Assembly (NCBI RefSeq): GCF_014077005.1
Contig: NZ_JACGVC010000032.1
Location: forward strand, 1 to 37,574
Length of the DNA stretch: 37,574 nucleotides
Reading direction: 5' to 3'
Source: Colwellia sp. MB3u-45
Lineage (GTDB): Bacteria; Pseudomonadota; Gammaproteobacteria; Enterobacterales; Alteromonadaceae
Shown: in pieces, positions 1-8,090 of the stretch
Position numbering within the stretch: position 1 is the first letter of the stretch
Layout of the letters: each line of letters starts with the position of its first letter
Program-made: the position numbers and the translations under genes
Notes under the pieces: generated by a model
Seen by the model: the letters and a program-made list of their open reading frames with translations, nothing else
Databases searched by the model: none
What the model was told of the DNA's origin: nothing

Positions 1-1
1 A

Positions 2-109
2 TATGAAGATATTGTTAATGAATGTACTCGAGCGTGGAATATTTTTATTTCAGATGCATCTAGGGTGATAGATCTTTGCTCTAGAGATTGGATAAAAGTG
101 GGAAGTTAA
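2..109 (+). CDS. IS630-family transposase, C-terminal fragment (cut by window edge)
   Basis: An open frame enters from the left edge and stops at TAA 107-109. It gives 35 residues, including YEDIVNECTRAW near the start and CSRDWIKVGS at the end. This resembles the extreme C-terminus of IS630/Tc1-mariner-type DDE transposases, which typically end with a helix of the form Y-x-x-I-x-x-A-C-x-x-A-W followed by a short R-D-W segment. The catalytic DDE residues would lie outside the window, so it cannot be said whether the element is intact. An inverted repeat follows directly downstream and may be the element end or a related small element. The assignment rests on recalled family similarity over a short stretch. 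Confidence 0.6.
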   Translation, partial: YEDIVNECTRAWNIFISDASRVIDLCSRDWIKVGS

Positions 110-210
110 TTAATCAAATTGGTATTATAGCTTTAAGTATTCAGCAGCTAAAACTTCGATAAGTATCATAGCATTAGTGTATTCTTGTACTTATACCAAG
201 TTGATTAATT
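108..210. repeat. Inverted repeat beside the transposase tail (possible IS end or MITE)
   Basis: The arm AATTAATCAAATTGGTAT at 108-125 is the reverse complement of 193-210 with one mismatch in 18. About 67 bases separate the arms. A related motif, GATTAATCAAATGGT, recurs at 326-340 just upstream of folD. The left arm overlaps the transposase stop codon. This could be an IS630 terminal repeat, a small non-autonomous element, or a hairpin acting as a transcription stop. No flanking target duplication could be confirmed. Confidence 0.55.
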
Positions 211-387
211 ATCTGTTCATTTTTAATGGTTAATATGAAAAATATAGTGTTATAAATAGAATAATTACTTATAAAATTTTATGCTTTGTATTTATCTATT
301 TTTTGCATTAAAAAGTAGATGGCTTGATTAATCAAATGGTGTTAATTGCCAGGTACTATTTTGGTTTAACCAGTGAGAACAATAATA

Positions 388-1251
388 ATGAATATTGATG
401 GAACGTTAGTAGCTAAACAATTACGAGATAAATTAGCGGTAGAAATAACTGAGTTTAAATCATGTCATGGTATTCAGCCGAGTTTAACCGTGCTGCTTGT
501 TGGTGAAGATCCTGCTAGCCATATTTACGTAAAAAATAAAGTCAAACAAACACAAGAAATTGGCATGATCTCCAATGAGATAAAATTACCCTGTGATACT
601 TCTCAGGAGTATTTACTAAGCCAGATCGAAAAATTAAATAATGACGATAGCGTTCATGGCATTCTAGTTCAGTTACCTTTACCAAAACACATAGATGAAA
701 GTGCTATTGTTTCAGCTATTAGTCCTAATAAAGATGTTGATGGTTTTCATGCGATAAATTCTGGTCGATTATTTAATGGTGAAACAGAGGCTATTGTACC
801 CTGCACGCCACAAGGTTGTGTGATCTTGGTAAAACAACATTTAGGTGATGATTTATCTGGTAAGCATGCTGTTGTTATCGGTCGATCTAATATTGTTGGT
901 AAGCCTGTGGCTATGTTGTTACTGCAAGAAAATTGTACGGTAACTATTGCGCACTCTAAAACCATAAATTTACCTGAAGTATGTCAGCAAGCTGATATTT
1001 TAGTTGCCGCTGTTGGTATTGCTAAATTTGTTAAAGCTGCTTGGGTTAAAGAAGGGGCTACTATTATTGATGTAGGCATCAATAGAGTTTTAACCGATGA
1101 GGGCAAATCAAAACTGGTTGGCGATGTAGATTATGATGCGGTTATTGCTAAATGTGGGGCTATTACGCCTGTTCCGGGTGGCGTAGGGCCAATGACAATT
1201 GCTTGTTTATTAAAAAACACGCTAACAGCGGCTAAAAATAGTCTGCGCTAG
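388..1251 (+). CDS. folD: Bifunctional methylenetetrahydrofolate dehydrogenase / cyclohydrolase FolD
   Basis: FolD interconverts 5,10-methylene-THF, 5,10-methenyl-THF and 10-formyl-THF in the cytoplasm, supplying one-carbon units for purine and formyl-methionine synthesis. With the ATG at 388 the protein has 287 residues, against 288 in E. coli. Visible family signatures are SHIYVKNK with the catalytic Tyr47 and Lys51, [10 protein letters not shown], the KDVDGFH motif, the NADP-binding stretch [14 protein letters not shown], and the C-terminal [15 protein letters not shown]. An in-frame GTG at 373 would add five residues (MRTII). I prefer ATG 388 because a weak GAG ribosome site lies about 9 bases upstream and the IDG motif then sits near its usual place; neither start has a strong site. 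It appears monocistronic. A partial transposase and inverted repeats lie just upstream. Confidence 0.95.
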   Translation: MNIDGTLVAKQLRDKLAVEITEFKSCHGIQPSLTVLLVGEDPASHIYVKNKVKQTQEIGMISNEIKLPCDTSQEYLLSQIEKLNNDDSVHGILVQLPLPKHIDESAIVSAISPNKDVDGFHAINSGRLFNGETEAIVPCTPQGCVILVKQHLGDDLSGKHAVVIGRSNIVGKPVAMLLLQENCTVTIAHSKTINLPEVCQQADILVAAVGIAKFVKAAWVKEGATIIDVGINRVLTDEGKSKLVGDVDYDAVIAKCGAITPVPGGVGPMTIACLLKNTLTAAKNSLR

Positions 1252-1450
1252 CGCTTACCTTGTGTAGACATTAGATATTTAAAAATCAAGTTAATATTTT
1301 ATTGCAAATTTTTAGCGGTCTGAAAACTGTACTGATCTTCAAGGAAGCTGATTTTTTAGGTAGTTCAGAGAGCAAGTAAAATGGCTTGGATGGTAGAATA
1401 GTTCTTACATACGGTTATTAGCATAGAACAGCAATTAACCGCCGCTCGGT

Positions 1451-1939
1451 TTAATCATTTACACTACATCGAAAGCAGTGTAAATTTTTCTGTCTCTCTC
1501 GATAACGAATCAATCGTTGTTTAAACTCTATGGGTAGCTGAGCTATGTCGTCACGGGTGTTATAATGAATGAAGTGATTTGATAAATAAAATGTTTGTAA
1601 CGCCTCATCAGCAAAGCAAATAATGTTTTTATATCTTGCTTTTTTTCGCTCATTTTTATCAGAAATAATGGCATGTAGCATTAAGCTTGCGATATTTTTA
1701 CCACGTTGAGCTTTGTCGGTAACTAAGCCATGTAGTAGCCAAAAACTCCCCGGCTCTTGACCGGCTGATATGATTACACTGGCTATAATTAACTTATCCA
1801 TTTTAACAATATAACATTGATCATGTCCGATAAAACTTGCTGCATATTGCTGGTTTTTATAAAAGCGCAATATATCTTTTTTATCTGTCTTTACTGCTTT
1901 TATAACTGTGTATGGCGAGAAGGGAGCATCTGGATTCAT
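1451..1939 (-). CDS. GNAT-family N-acetyltransferase
   Basis: A 162-residue protein with the GNAT acetyl-CoA-binding signature: the segment LHGLVTDKAQRGKNIASLML at about residues 69-88 gives beta-4, then the Q-R-G-K-N-I-A pyrophosphate loop (usual form Q/R-x-x-G-x-G/A) and helix alpha-3. The rest of the fold is present: an N-terminal strand-helix region, IIASVIISA as a central strand, and a C-terminal FADEALQTFYLSNHF segment like the usual beta-5/alpha-4 region. The ATG at 1937-1939 has only a weak purine-rich site. It is alone between convergent folD and a gene-poor stretch, so context does not suggest a substrate, which could be a protein N-terminus, an amine or a small metabolite. Confidence 0.8.
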   Translation of the reverse strand: MNPDAPFSPYTVIKAVKTDKKDILRFYKNQQYAASFIGHDQCYIVKMDKLIIASVIISAGQEPGSFWLLHGLVTDKAQRGKNIASLMLHAIISDKNERKKARYKNIICFADEALQTFYLSNHFIHYNTRDDIAQLPIEFKQRLIRYRERQKNLHCFRCSVND

Positions 1940-2110
1940 TTATTTATTTCTATTCAACAGTGTTAATTTAATTTATTTTTACTTAGTTATTCCACACTAG
2001 GCCTCTACGGATTTTCTATCTTATTTAACTTTACTAACAAGCTGAGCCATTAAGCTATAAAACATCATCGCTTTGCTAATCGACTTACAGTTGAATAACC
2101 TGTAATCGTA

Positions 2111-2293
2111 TTAAGTATCAACTAATTCTAATTGTTTTGTTAAACAACCGATATATTTACCTGCATATACTGCTGCTTTAGTTAGGGTAAATGAAACTTT
2201 GCTTGAACTTATGTGTTGATTTACTCTTTGGTATTTAATTAGCGCAAATAAGCTATTAACAGGTGAATTTAAATCAAACAAACGAGCAACCAT
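2111..2293 (-). CDS. Possible small hypothetical protein (60 aa)
   Basis: A minus-strand ATG frame of 60 codons beginning MVARLFDLNS. Codon choice is like that of neighbouring genes (TTA leucine, GGT glycine, GCA alanine), and the stretch opposite it is otherwise empty. There is no clear ribosome site upstream of the ATG, no recognised domain, no signal peptide and no confident membrane segment. It may be a real small cytoplasmic protein or chance coding-like sequence; conservation in relatives would decide. Confidence 0.35.
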   Translation of the reverse strand: MVARLFDLNSPVNSLFALIKYQRVNQHISSSKVSFTLTKAAVYAGKYIGCLTKQLELVDT

Positions 2294-2446
2294 TAGCTAG
2301 ATTAGAAATAATTCTTTTTAAACCAAAATAGTTTGGCTAAACATCGGCAATTACAGGTTACAATACACTATTATATTTTTGGTTTTATGTGTCTGTAACA
2401 ATTATATTGTCTAACAGATATAAGTTAAATAACGTGGAGAGTAAGC

Positions 2447-3796
2447 TTGCAGTTTAGTGATTTTGGATTGGATAGTAAAATAATGTCAACTGTGGAACAT
2501 TTAGGTTTTAGTGAGCCTAGTGAAATTCAGCAGCAGGCAATTCCTGCCGCCATGGCAGGTCATGACTTGATTGCTTCATCTAAGACCGGCTCAGGTAAGA
2601 CGTTAGCCTTTATTATTCCTGCGATGCAGCGCTTGTCAAAAAATAGAGCCTTAAGTAAGCGAGATCCACGTGTGCTTATTTTAACGCCAACTCGTGAATT
2701 AGCCAAGCAAGTCTTTACTCAGCTAAGAATGTTTACATCAGGCTCTGCATTTAAAGCGGTACTTATTCTTGGCGGTGAAAATTTTAACGACCAAGTTAAA
2801 GTATTAGAAAAAGAACCTCATTTTATTGTTGCTACACCAGGGCGTTTAGCCGATCACCTTTCGCAAGGGCATTTTCACTTGAGTGGTTTAGAATTACTCA
2901 TCCTTGATGAAGCAGATCGTATGTTAGATTTAGGCTTTGCCGATCAGTTATCACAAATCAATAAAGCTGCCGATCATCGTAAACGCCAAACGCTGCTATT
3001 TTCTGCGACTTTAGATCATGCACAAGTTAATGACTTTGCTTTAGCATTATTGAAAAAGCCAAAGCGTGTCGCTATCGGCAGTGGCTATACCGAACATAAA
3101 GACATTACTAAGCGTTTTTATCTTTGTGATAACTTAAGCCATAAAGAAAAGCTACTGGCACACTTTATTGCGACTGAAGATCACCAGCAAATAATCATAT
3201 TTACTGCGACCCGCGCCGATACCGACCGGTTGTCGACATTATTAACTGAGCAAGGCTTAAGTGCTGTTGCCTTAAGTGGTGAGCTAAACCAAGGTCAACG
3301 TAATCAAATAATGGACGGTTTCAGTAAAGGGCAGCAAAAAATACTGATCACGACTGATTTAGCGTCTCGCGGATTAGATTTAATTAATGTCTCGCACGTT
3401 ATTAATTTCGATATGCCAAAGCATACCGAAGAATTTGTTCATCGCATTGGTCGCACTGGCCGCGCAGGTAGCACAGGTGACTCTATTTCATTTGTTGGAC
3501 CTAAAGACTGGATAAGCTTTAAAAATGTAGAAGGCTTTCTGCAACAAAAGCTGACTTTTGATACTGTTGGTGGCTTAAAAGCTAAGTTCAAAGGTATTAA
3601 ACCTAAGAAAGCGAAAGTCGATAGCAAAGTAAAAGATAGCAATAAGTCAGTCGTAGTCGCTAAGAAACCAAAATCAAAGAAAATTGTTAAGAATACCTTT
3701 TTAGCGGAAGACGCTGGTGAGTTACCGGTATTAAAACGTAAGCAAGCAGTTACCCCACAAGATATTGATAATTCGGCTATCGACGAAGTGGATTGA
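2447..3796 (+). CDS. DEAD-box ATP-dependent RNA helicase (SrmB/RhlE-like)
   Basis: A 449-residue RNA helicase. The canonical motifs appear in order: a Q-motif region at the N-terminus (FSDFGLDSK with Gln near residue 28), Walker A SSKTGSGKT (44-52), PTRELA (81-86), TPGRL (130-134), DEAD (154-157), SAT (186-188), IIFTAT, TTDLASRGLDL and HRIGRTGRAG. After about residue 375 comes a lysine-rich tail, as in helicases that bind rRNA. LILDEADRML and RQTLLFSATLD resemble SrmB, so a role in ribosome assembly or mRNA unwinding is likely, but the subfamily is not certain. The start is TTG at 2447, chosen because GGAG lies at 2436-2439, seven bases upstream, and the Q-motif begins immediately after. A strong terminator follows. 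Confidence 0.92.
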   Translation: MQFSDFGLDSKIMSTVEHLGFSEPSEIQQQAIPAAMAGHDLIASSKTGSGKTLAFIIPAMQRLSKNRALSKRDPRVLILTPTRELAKQVFTQLRMFTSGSAFKAVLILGGENFNDQVKVLEKEPHFIVATPGRLADHLSQGHFHLSGLELLILDEADRMLDLGFADQLSQINKAADHRKRQTLLFSATLDHAQVNDFALALLKKPKRVAIGSGYTEHKDITKRFYLCDNLSHKEKLLAHFIATEDHQQIIIFTATRADTDRLSTLLTEQGLSAVALSGELNQGQRNQIMDGFSKGQQKILITTDLASRGLDLINVSHVINFDMPKHTEEFVHRIGRTGRAGSTGDSISFVGPKDWISFKNVEGFLQQKLTFDTVGGLKAKFKGIKPKKAKVDSKVKDSNKSVVVAKKPKSKKIVKNTFLAEDAGELPVLKRKQAVTPQDIDNSAIDEVD

Positions 3797-3830
3797 TCCT
3801 GATCAGTTATCTTAACCATTAAGCTTTTAT

Positions 3831-3874
3831 AAACCCGCTATGCCTCAATATTAAAAAGGTATAGCGGGTTTTTT
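3831..3874 (+). terminator. Rho-independent terminator of the DEAD-box helicase gene
   Basis: The 15-base arm at 3831-3845 pairs with 3857-3871 with one G-T wobble. The core AACCCGCTAT pairs with ATAGCGGGTT, and a T run follows to 3874. It lies 35 bases after the helicase stop codon. Confidence 0.9.
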
Positions 3875-4133
3875 ATTTCTATAGTGCTTGATTGTGAATC
3901 TACTTAAGTATTTATGATGGGCCATCCATTGTAACAATTAGAGATTATTTTGAAAAAATCTCTGTTAACAACCACAGAAAAACCTTAACTAAATGAGCGC
4001 TGAGGCGGCTTGTACATAGCGACTACTCGCTATTTTTTCTAATCTCAACAATACTTATATTTTGATTAAACCCTAAAATTTATAAAGAGTGCCTAAAGGC
4101 ATGTTGTGCTCTTTTTTGTGAGGTTAGCATCAC
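3875..4133 (+). promoter_or_regulatory. Upstream region of the membrane regulator, with a terminator-like leader hairpin
   Basis: No gene is seen here. At 4084-4114 the arms AAAGAG (4084-4089) and CTCTTT enclose an inner hairpin TGCC-TAAA-GGCA (4090-4101). A run of six T follows (to 4117), and then the GAGG ribosome site at 4120-4123, ten bases before the GTG start at 4134. A hairpin plus T run directly before a start codon could act as an attenuator or mask translation. No promoter could be assigned confidently. Confidence 0.45.
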
Positions 4134-6569
4134 GTGTCAGCGAGCAATGAACCAGAAGTCTCAGTTTCATTAGACAAGGTTACGCAGCACTTTGTTGTAG
4201 ATGCGGAGCTACATCAGGGCTTTCAATTAGGTAGTCTAGTAATTGAACCTGATTTAGGCATCGTTATTCGAAATGCTCAACGATACCACTTAGCACCTAA
4301 AGCGATGGAGGTTCTACTTTATTTATCATCGACTAATGGTGAGATTGTCTCGCGAGAGCAGATTTCGGCTTTTGCTTGGGGTGATAATCATGCGGCAAAA
4401 ACCAATGTTACCCACGTCATCAGTGAAATTAGACATGTACTTGATGATCACAAAGAATGTCCCACTTATATCCAAACTATTCCTCGCAAAGGTTATCGTA
4501 TGCTTTTACCGACAGTGGCAAAGTCAGTGAATAGCATTTGGCCGTTCCCCGCTGATCAGGTACACCAAATTAGTGGCTCAGAAAAAAAATGGCAATTGTC
4601 ATTTTCATTATTAAAAAGTAGCCGTTTAATTAACGCTAGTGCTGCTTATTTAGTGGTATCTTGGGTTTTATTACAAGTATTCTCAATTATATTACCTATT
4701 TTTGATGTGCCAACTTGGGGGGGTAAGGTGGGGGCTTTATGTTTAGTTATTGGCTTTCCTCTTGTTATTAGTTTTCAGTGGTATAAAGAATTTAAAATAA
4801 GAAAAAAGTTTGCGTATGAAAACAATAAAAACCACCGATTTATTTATCAACAACTTTCTGTCGATAGTTTCTGTATATTAATAATATTGTTGATTATATA
4901 TTACCTGTCTACTCATCTTATTGAGAAAATAGAAAGAGAAAGTAATTTACAGCCACTTAATGTCATTGTTGATAACAAAGCGCCCATCGCCAATGTGGTT
5001 GAAAATGCTGTTGCTATCTTGCCTTTTCATGCAACCGATTTAGACAATAATCCTCAATATTTCATTTCAGGTTTGCAAGAAGAGCTGGTAAATCTATTAA
5101 CATTAAAAGCTGTATTTAAGGTGTCTTCAATAAGGGCGATAAATGCATTAGAACCTAAAGCAAGCATTGAAGAAATTAAAAATATTTTAGGCGTTAAATA
5201 TATCGTAGAAGGGCGTTCTAAAGTTGTCAACAGTGTATTAATTATTAACACTATCATGACAGATGTTGTAACTGGCTTTCAGGTTTGGTCTGATGAATCT
5301 AAGGGCTCAATAGATGAACTGGTTATACTCTATAGTGACTTGTCTCGTAAAATTACTAATGCATTGCGTTTGCTTATCGTTGGCGATAACGCAGAGAACA
5401 AAATAAATGCCATGCCAACAGAAAATTTTGCAGCCTATGATGCTTATTTACAAGGCAAAGAAAAGTACAGAAATTTAAAAAACATCAACAGCTTAGTCGC
5501 AGCAGAAAAACTCTTTATTACTGCCTTACAATTGGACCCTGATTTTATTCAAGCTTCGTCAGCCTTATGTCAAACCTACTTGGATAAATATTTACTGAGC
5601 AATGATACAAAGGAATACGAAAAAGGTTTAAATGTTTGTCAATTAATTGCCAGCAATCGGACCGTATCGTTTGAATCAGAATTAGCACTTGGTAGACTTT
5701 ATCGTGTCAATGGCCAATATGAAAAAGCTGAAACACACTTAAACAAAGCAAAACTAATTAAACCAGAGTCCAGTGAAGTTTTTATTTCATTGGCTGATTT
5801 ATACGCAAAATTAGAGCAAAGTGATAAGGCTGAAAGTTTATATCAACAAGCGATTAGTTTTGAGCTAGGTAATTGGAAAAATTACTATGATTACGGTTTG
5901 TTTTTGTTTAATTCGGGCCGTTATGAAGATGCAATTAGCCAATTTAATAAAGTAATACTAATCAATAACAGCACAGCTATGGCCTATAATGCCTTAGGGG
6001 CTGTTTATTATATGGTACTAAATTTTGAGCAGGCCAACATTGCTTGGTCTAAATCACTGGCAATTAAGCCAACAGCATTAACTTTTTCAAATTTAGGTAC
6101 CGTACTTTTTTTTATGCAGCGCTTTGAAAATGCTGCTGAAATGTATTTACAAAGTGCTGAATTATCATCATTAGATCCTACCGTTTGGGGTAATTTGGGT
6201 GATGCATTTAAGTACAGTGAAAATAGCACACTAAAGGCTCAAGCGGCTTACAAAAAGGGACTTGATTTAGCTCAAAAAAATGCGGTTATAAATGATAAGG
6301 ATCCAAGTCTGCAAGCACAAATATCTCGTTATTACTCTGAATTAACTCAATGTGACCAGGCAAAGAAACACCAAGAAATAGTACTTAACAATAACGTGCA
6401 TGATCCCTATATTTATTATGACTTAGCCATAGTCGCTATTAATTGCTTCGACGTTAATGACATGAAGCCATTTATTAAAAAAGCTATCTTTTTAGGCTAT
6501 CCCCGACAGCTTTTATTGGCGGATCCTCAGTTTTACGACTATAAACATTGGATAAAAGAAATTGTTTGA
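4134..6569 (+). CDS. CadC/ToxR-like membrane transcriptional regulator with TolB-like domain and TPRs
   Basis: An 811-residue one-component regulator. Residues about 33-124 form an OmpR/PhoB-type winged helix (HLAPKAMEVLLYL, the recognition-helix region NVTHVISEIRHVL, and the wing IPRKGYRML). Three hydrophobic segments follow at about 167-190, 198-217 and 245-263, placing the rest in the periplasm. Residues about 290-415 resemble the TolB/FlgO-like N-terminal domain seen in adenylate-cyclase/TPR proteins (VAILPFHATD, YFISGLQEELVNLL, YIVEGRS). From about 430 to the end are TPR-type helix pairs, for example AAEKLFITALQLDPD and AISQFNKVILI. The start is GTG with GAGG ten bases upstream. By family logic it binds DNA at the membrane and senses a periplasmic partner through the TPRs. 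The small secreted protein 28 bases downstream is the obvious candidate partner or target. Signal and regulon are unknown. Confidence 0.85.
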   Translation: MSASNEPEVSVSLDKVTQHFVVDAELHQGFQLGSLVIEPDLGIVIRNAQRYHLAPKAMEVLLYLSSTNGEIVSREQISAFAWGDNHAAKTNVTHVISEIRHVLDDHKECPTYIQTIPRKGYRMLLPTVAKSVNSIWPFPADQVHQISGSEKKWQLSFSLLKSSRLINASAAYLVVSWVLLQVFSIILPIFDVPTWGGKVGALCLVIGFPLVISFQWYKEFKIRKKFAYENNKNHRFIYQQLSVDSFCILIILLIIYYLSTHLIEKIERESNLQPLNVIVDNKAPIANVVENAVAILPFHATDLDNNPQYFISGLQEELVNLLTLKAVFKVSSIRAINALEPKASIEEIKNILGVKYIVEGRSKVVNSVLIINTIMTDVVTGFQVWSDESKGSIDELVILYSDLSRKITNALRLLIVGDNAENKINAMPTENFAAYDAYLQGKEKYRNLKNINSLVAAEKLFITALQLDPDFIQASSALCQTYLDKYLLSNDTKEYEKGLNVCQLIASNRTVSFESELALGRLYRVNGQYEKAETHLNKAKLIKPESSEVFISLADLYAKLEQSDKAESLYQQAISFELGNWKNYYDYGLFLFNSGRYEDAISQFNKVILINNSTAMAYNALGAVYYMVLNFEQANIAWSKSLAIKPTALTFSNLGTVLFFMQRFENAAEMYLQSAELSSLDPTVWGNLGDAFKYSENSTLKAQAAYKKGLDLAQKNAVINDKDPSLQAQISRYYSELTQCDQAKKHQEIVLNNNVHDPYIYYDLAIVAINCFDVNDMKPFIKKAIFLGYPRQLLLADPQFYDYKHWIKEIV

Positions 6570-6597
6570 ATCCATTAACCTGAATAAGGAAAATTCA

Positions 6598-7056
6598 ATG
6601 AATAGCCAAAATATCAAATTACTGAAAAAAATGATCAGCGGTTTAATACTCTTAATAGCGACAACTTCCTTGGCAGCTTTTGCTGCTAGCAACAGCGCTA
6701 AAGATAAAGAATTGCTCATTCATGTTGACCCCTCAACACATTGCGCAATCAAGGTAACTCCCTCCGTCAATGAAAGTAATTGTGCATTGTTATATTCAGA
6801 GAGTAAAAACCCCTGTAAGAATGATCCCGAATGTGTTTGTTCACAAAAGGAGAAATATATTGCTTGGCAAACAACTACGGGTGATGCCTTTGATATTCGT
6901 TTTACCGAGGGTTCGCCTTTCAAAAGATGTGAATATCAAGCAGGTCGCGATGGTGAAGTGCGTTGTAAAATTAAAAATACAGGTGACTATTACTATGAAG
7001 TAAATGTCAAAGGCTGTGCAACTAACCCTTATGATCCTCGTATTGTGGTGCAATGA
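6598..7056 (+). CDS. Secreted cysteine-rich hypothetical protein
   Basis: Not a family I recognise. The ATG at 6598 is chosen over an upstream in-frame ATG (6562) that overlaps the previous gene, because AAGGA lies seven bases before 6598. The 152-residue product then begins with a clear Sec signal peptide: basic N-region, hydrophobic core ISGLILLIATTSLAAFA, and cleavage near residue 29-30. The mature part of about 122 residues contains eight cysteines, an even number that suits disulfide bonding in the periplasm or outside the cell. They include NPCKNDPECVC and the spaced RC, RC and GC near the C-terminus. A segment from KYIAWQTTTGDAFDIRF to YYYEVNVKGC looks like a small beta-sandwich. It is probably co-transcribed with the membrane regulator 28 bases upstream and may be its periplasmic ligand or effector. 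Confidence 0.75.
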   Translation: MNSQNIKLLKKMISGLILLIATTSLAAFAASNSAKDKELLIHVDPSTHCAIKVTPSVNESNCALLYSESKNPCKNDPECVCSQKEKYIAWQTTTGDAFDIRFTEGSPFKRCEYQAGRDGEVRCKIKNTGDYYYEVNVKGCATNPYDPRIVVQ

Positions 7057-7073
7057 GATTTTTGTACTGTATG

Positions 7074-7133
7074 ACCTGAGATTTGGCAATATTTTTTTTC
7101 GGAGGCTAAAATGTACTTAGCCAAAGCTCAGGT
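7074..7133. terminator. Possible bidirectional terminator between convergent genes
   Basis: ACCTGAGATTTGGC (7074-7087) pairs with 7120-7133 with one mismatch. The loop of about 32 bases contains a T run and a second small pairing (GGCTA/TAGCC). It lies between the plus-strand secreted-protein gene and minus-strand rlmJ. The long loop makes its efficiency uncertain. Confidence 0.45.
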
Positions 7134-7141
7134 TATTTTAC

Positions 7142-7984
7142 TTATTCGCTAATTAGTTGCTTAACACTATACTGACTTTCAGTATGACCAAGTTTTGTTT
7201 TTAAATAGGGGAGTATTTCATCTAACTGGCTAGTTAATTGCCATGGTGGATTGACAATAAATAAGCCTGTGCCGGTCATGCCATATTCTTCAGTATCTGC
7301 ATCTTGGCAATATTCTATTTGTATTAAGTTACGCACATCACTCTTGGTAAAGGCGCTCTGCATTTGTTCAACAAGTTCACGTTTAACGACTGGATACCAT
7401 AAAATGTAAGTGCCAGTAGCAAATTTTTTATAAGCATTAACAACCGTACGAACGGCTTTTAAGTAATCTTCTTTTAACTCATAAGGTGGGTCAATTAATA
7501 CTACACCACGACGGTTCGGCGGCGGCACTAAACCTAACACACCTTGGTAACCGTCAGATTGCTTAACATGGGACTTATTCCACCGTTGGCTATATGCTTT
7601 TAAGTGTTCAATATCAGTCGGGTGTAACTCAAATAAATGTGCGCTGTCTTGTCGACGAGTAAATTGGCGAGCAATACCTGGAGAGCCAGGATAGAGTGTA
7701 AGTTCTCCAGTTTCCTGATTTAAATTTTTGACTAAATCAATATACGGCTGCAGGGCTTCGGGTAAGTCATCATTTTCAATTAACTTAGCAATACCGTTTT
7801 TATATTCACCGGTTTTTTGAGCGTAATCGTCGCTCAGCTGATACATGCCAGCGCCCGAATGACTATCAATATAATAAAAGCCCTTATCTTTGCGGGTCAT
7901 ATATTCTAGTACTAAGGTTAATACCGAATGTTTTAAAACATCAGCAAAATTTCCGGCGTGAAAAGCATGGCGATAACTGAGCAC
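7142..7984 (-). CDS. rlmJ: 23S rRNA (adenine(2030)-N6)-methyltransferase RlmJ
   Basis: RlmJ uses S-adenosylmethionine to methylate N6 of A2030 in 23S rRNA before or during ribosome assembly. The 280-residue protein matches the family end to end: the N-terminal signature MLSYRHAFHAGNFADVLKH, the SAM-binding motif IDSHSGAGMY (39-48), and the catalytic DPPY at 165-168 within VVLIDPPYE. The inserted helical region between motifs is present (about residues 55-110). The start is GTG at 7982-7984, fixed by an excellent AAGGAG site five bases away. It is likely monocistronic, lying downstream of ybiT but separated from it by that gene's terminator. Confidence 0.96.
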   Translation of the reverse strand: MLSYRHAFHAGNFADVLKHSVLTLVLEYMTRKDKGFYYIDSHSGAGMYQLSDDYAQKTGEYKNGIAKLIENDDLPEALQPYIDLVKNLNQETGELTLYPGSPGIARQFTRRQDSAHLFELHPTDIEHLKAYSQRWNKSHVKQSDGYQGVLGLVPPPNRRGVVLIDPPYELKEDYLKAVRTVVNAYKKFATGTYILWYPVVKRELVEQMQSAFTKSDVRNLIQIEYCQDADTEEYGMTGTGLFIVNPPWQLTSQLDEILPYLKTKLGHTESQYSVKQLISE

Positions 7985-8020
7985 AATGGCTCCTTAAAAT
8001 AGCGTAATAGCAATTGAAAT

Positions 8021-8064
8021 AATAAAAAATAAAGCTATCAAAATTAACTCATGATAGCTTTATT
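8021..8064 (-). terminator. Rho-independent terminator of ybiT
   Basis: A perfect 13-base inverted repeat, 8028-8040 with 8052-8064 (AATAAAGCTATCA and its complement), with an 11-base loop. Read on the minus strand the stem is followed by a T-rich tract, and it lies just after the ybiT stop codon. Confidence 0.85.
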
Positions 8065-8090
8065 ACAGTACGTTTACCTAGATGACTAAT

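Noticed and set aside
373-387. GTG at 373 as the folD start
   Set aside because: Possible, but it has no ribosome site at useful distance and adds residues beyond the usual FolD N-terminus; kept only as an alternative.
3439-3819. 126-codon minus-strand frame opposite the helicase tail
   Set aside because: It lies wholly antisense to the lysine-rich end of the DEAD-box gene; its composition mirrors that gene and it has no ribosome site.
6841-7089. 82-codon minus-strand frame overlapping the secreted cysteine-rich gene
   Set aside because: The plus-strand gene has a signal peptide and good ribosome site; the antisense frame has neither.
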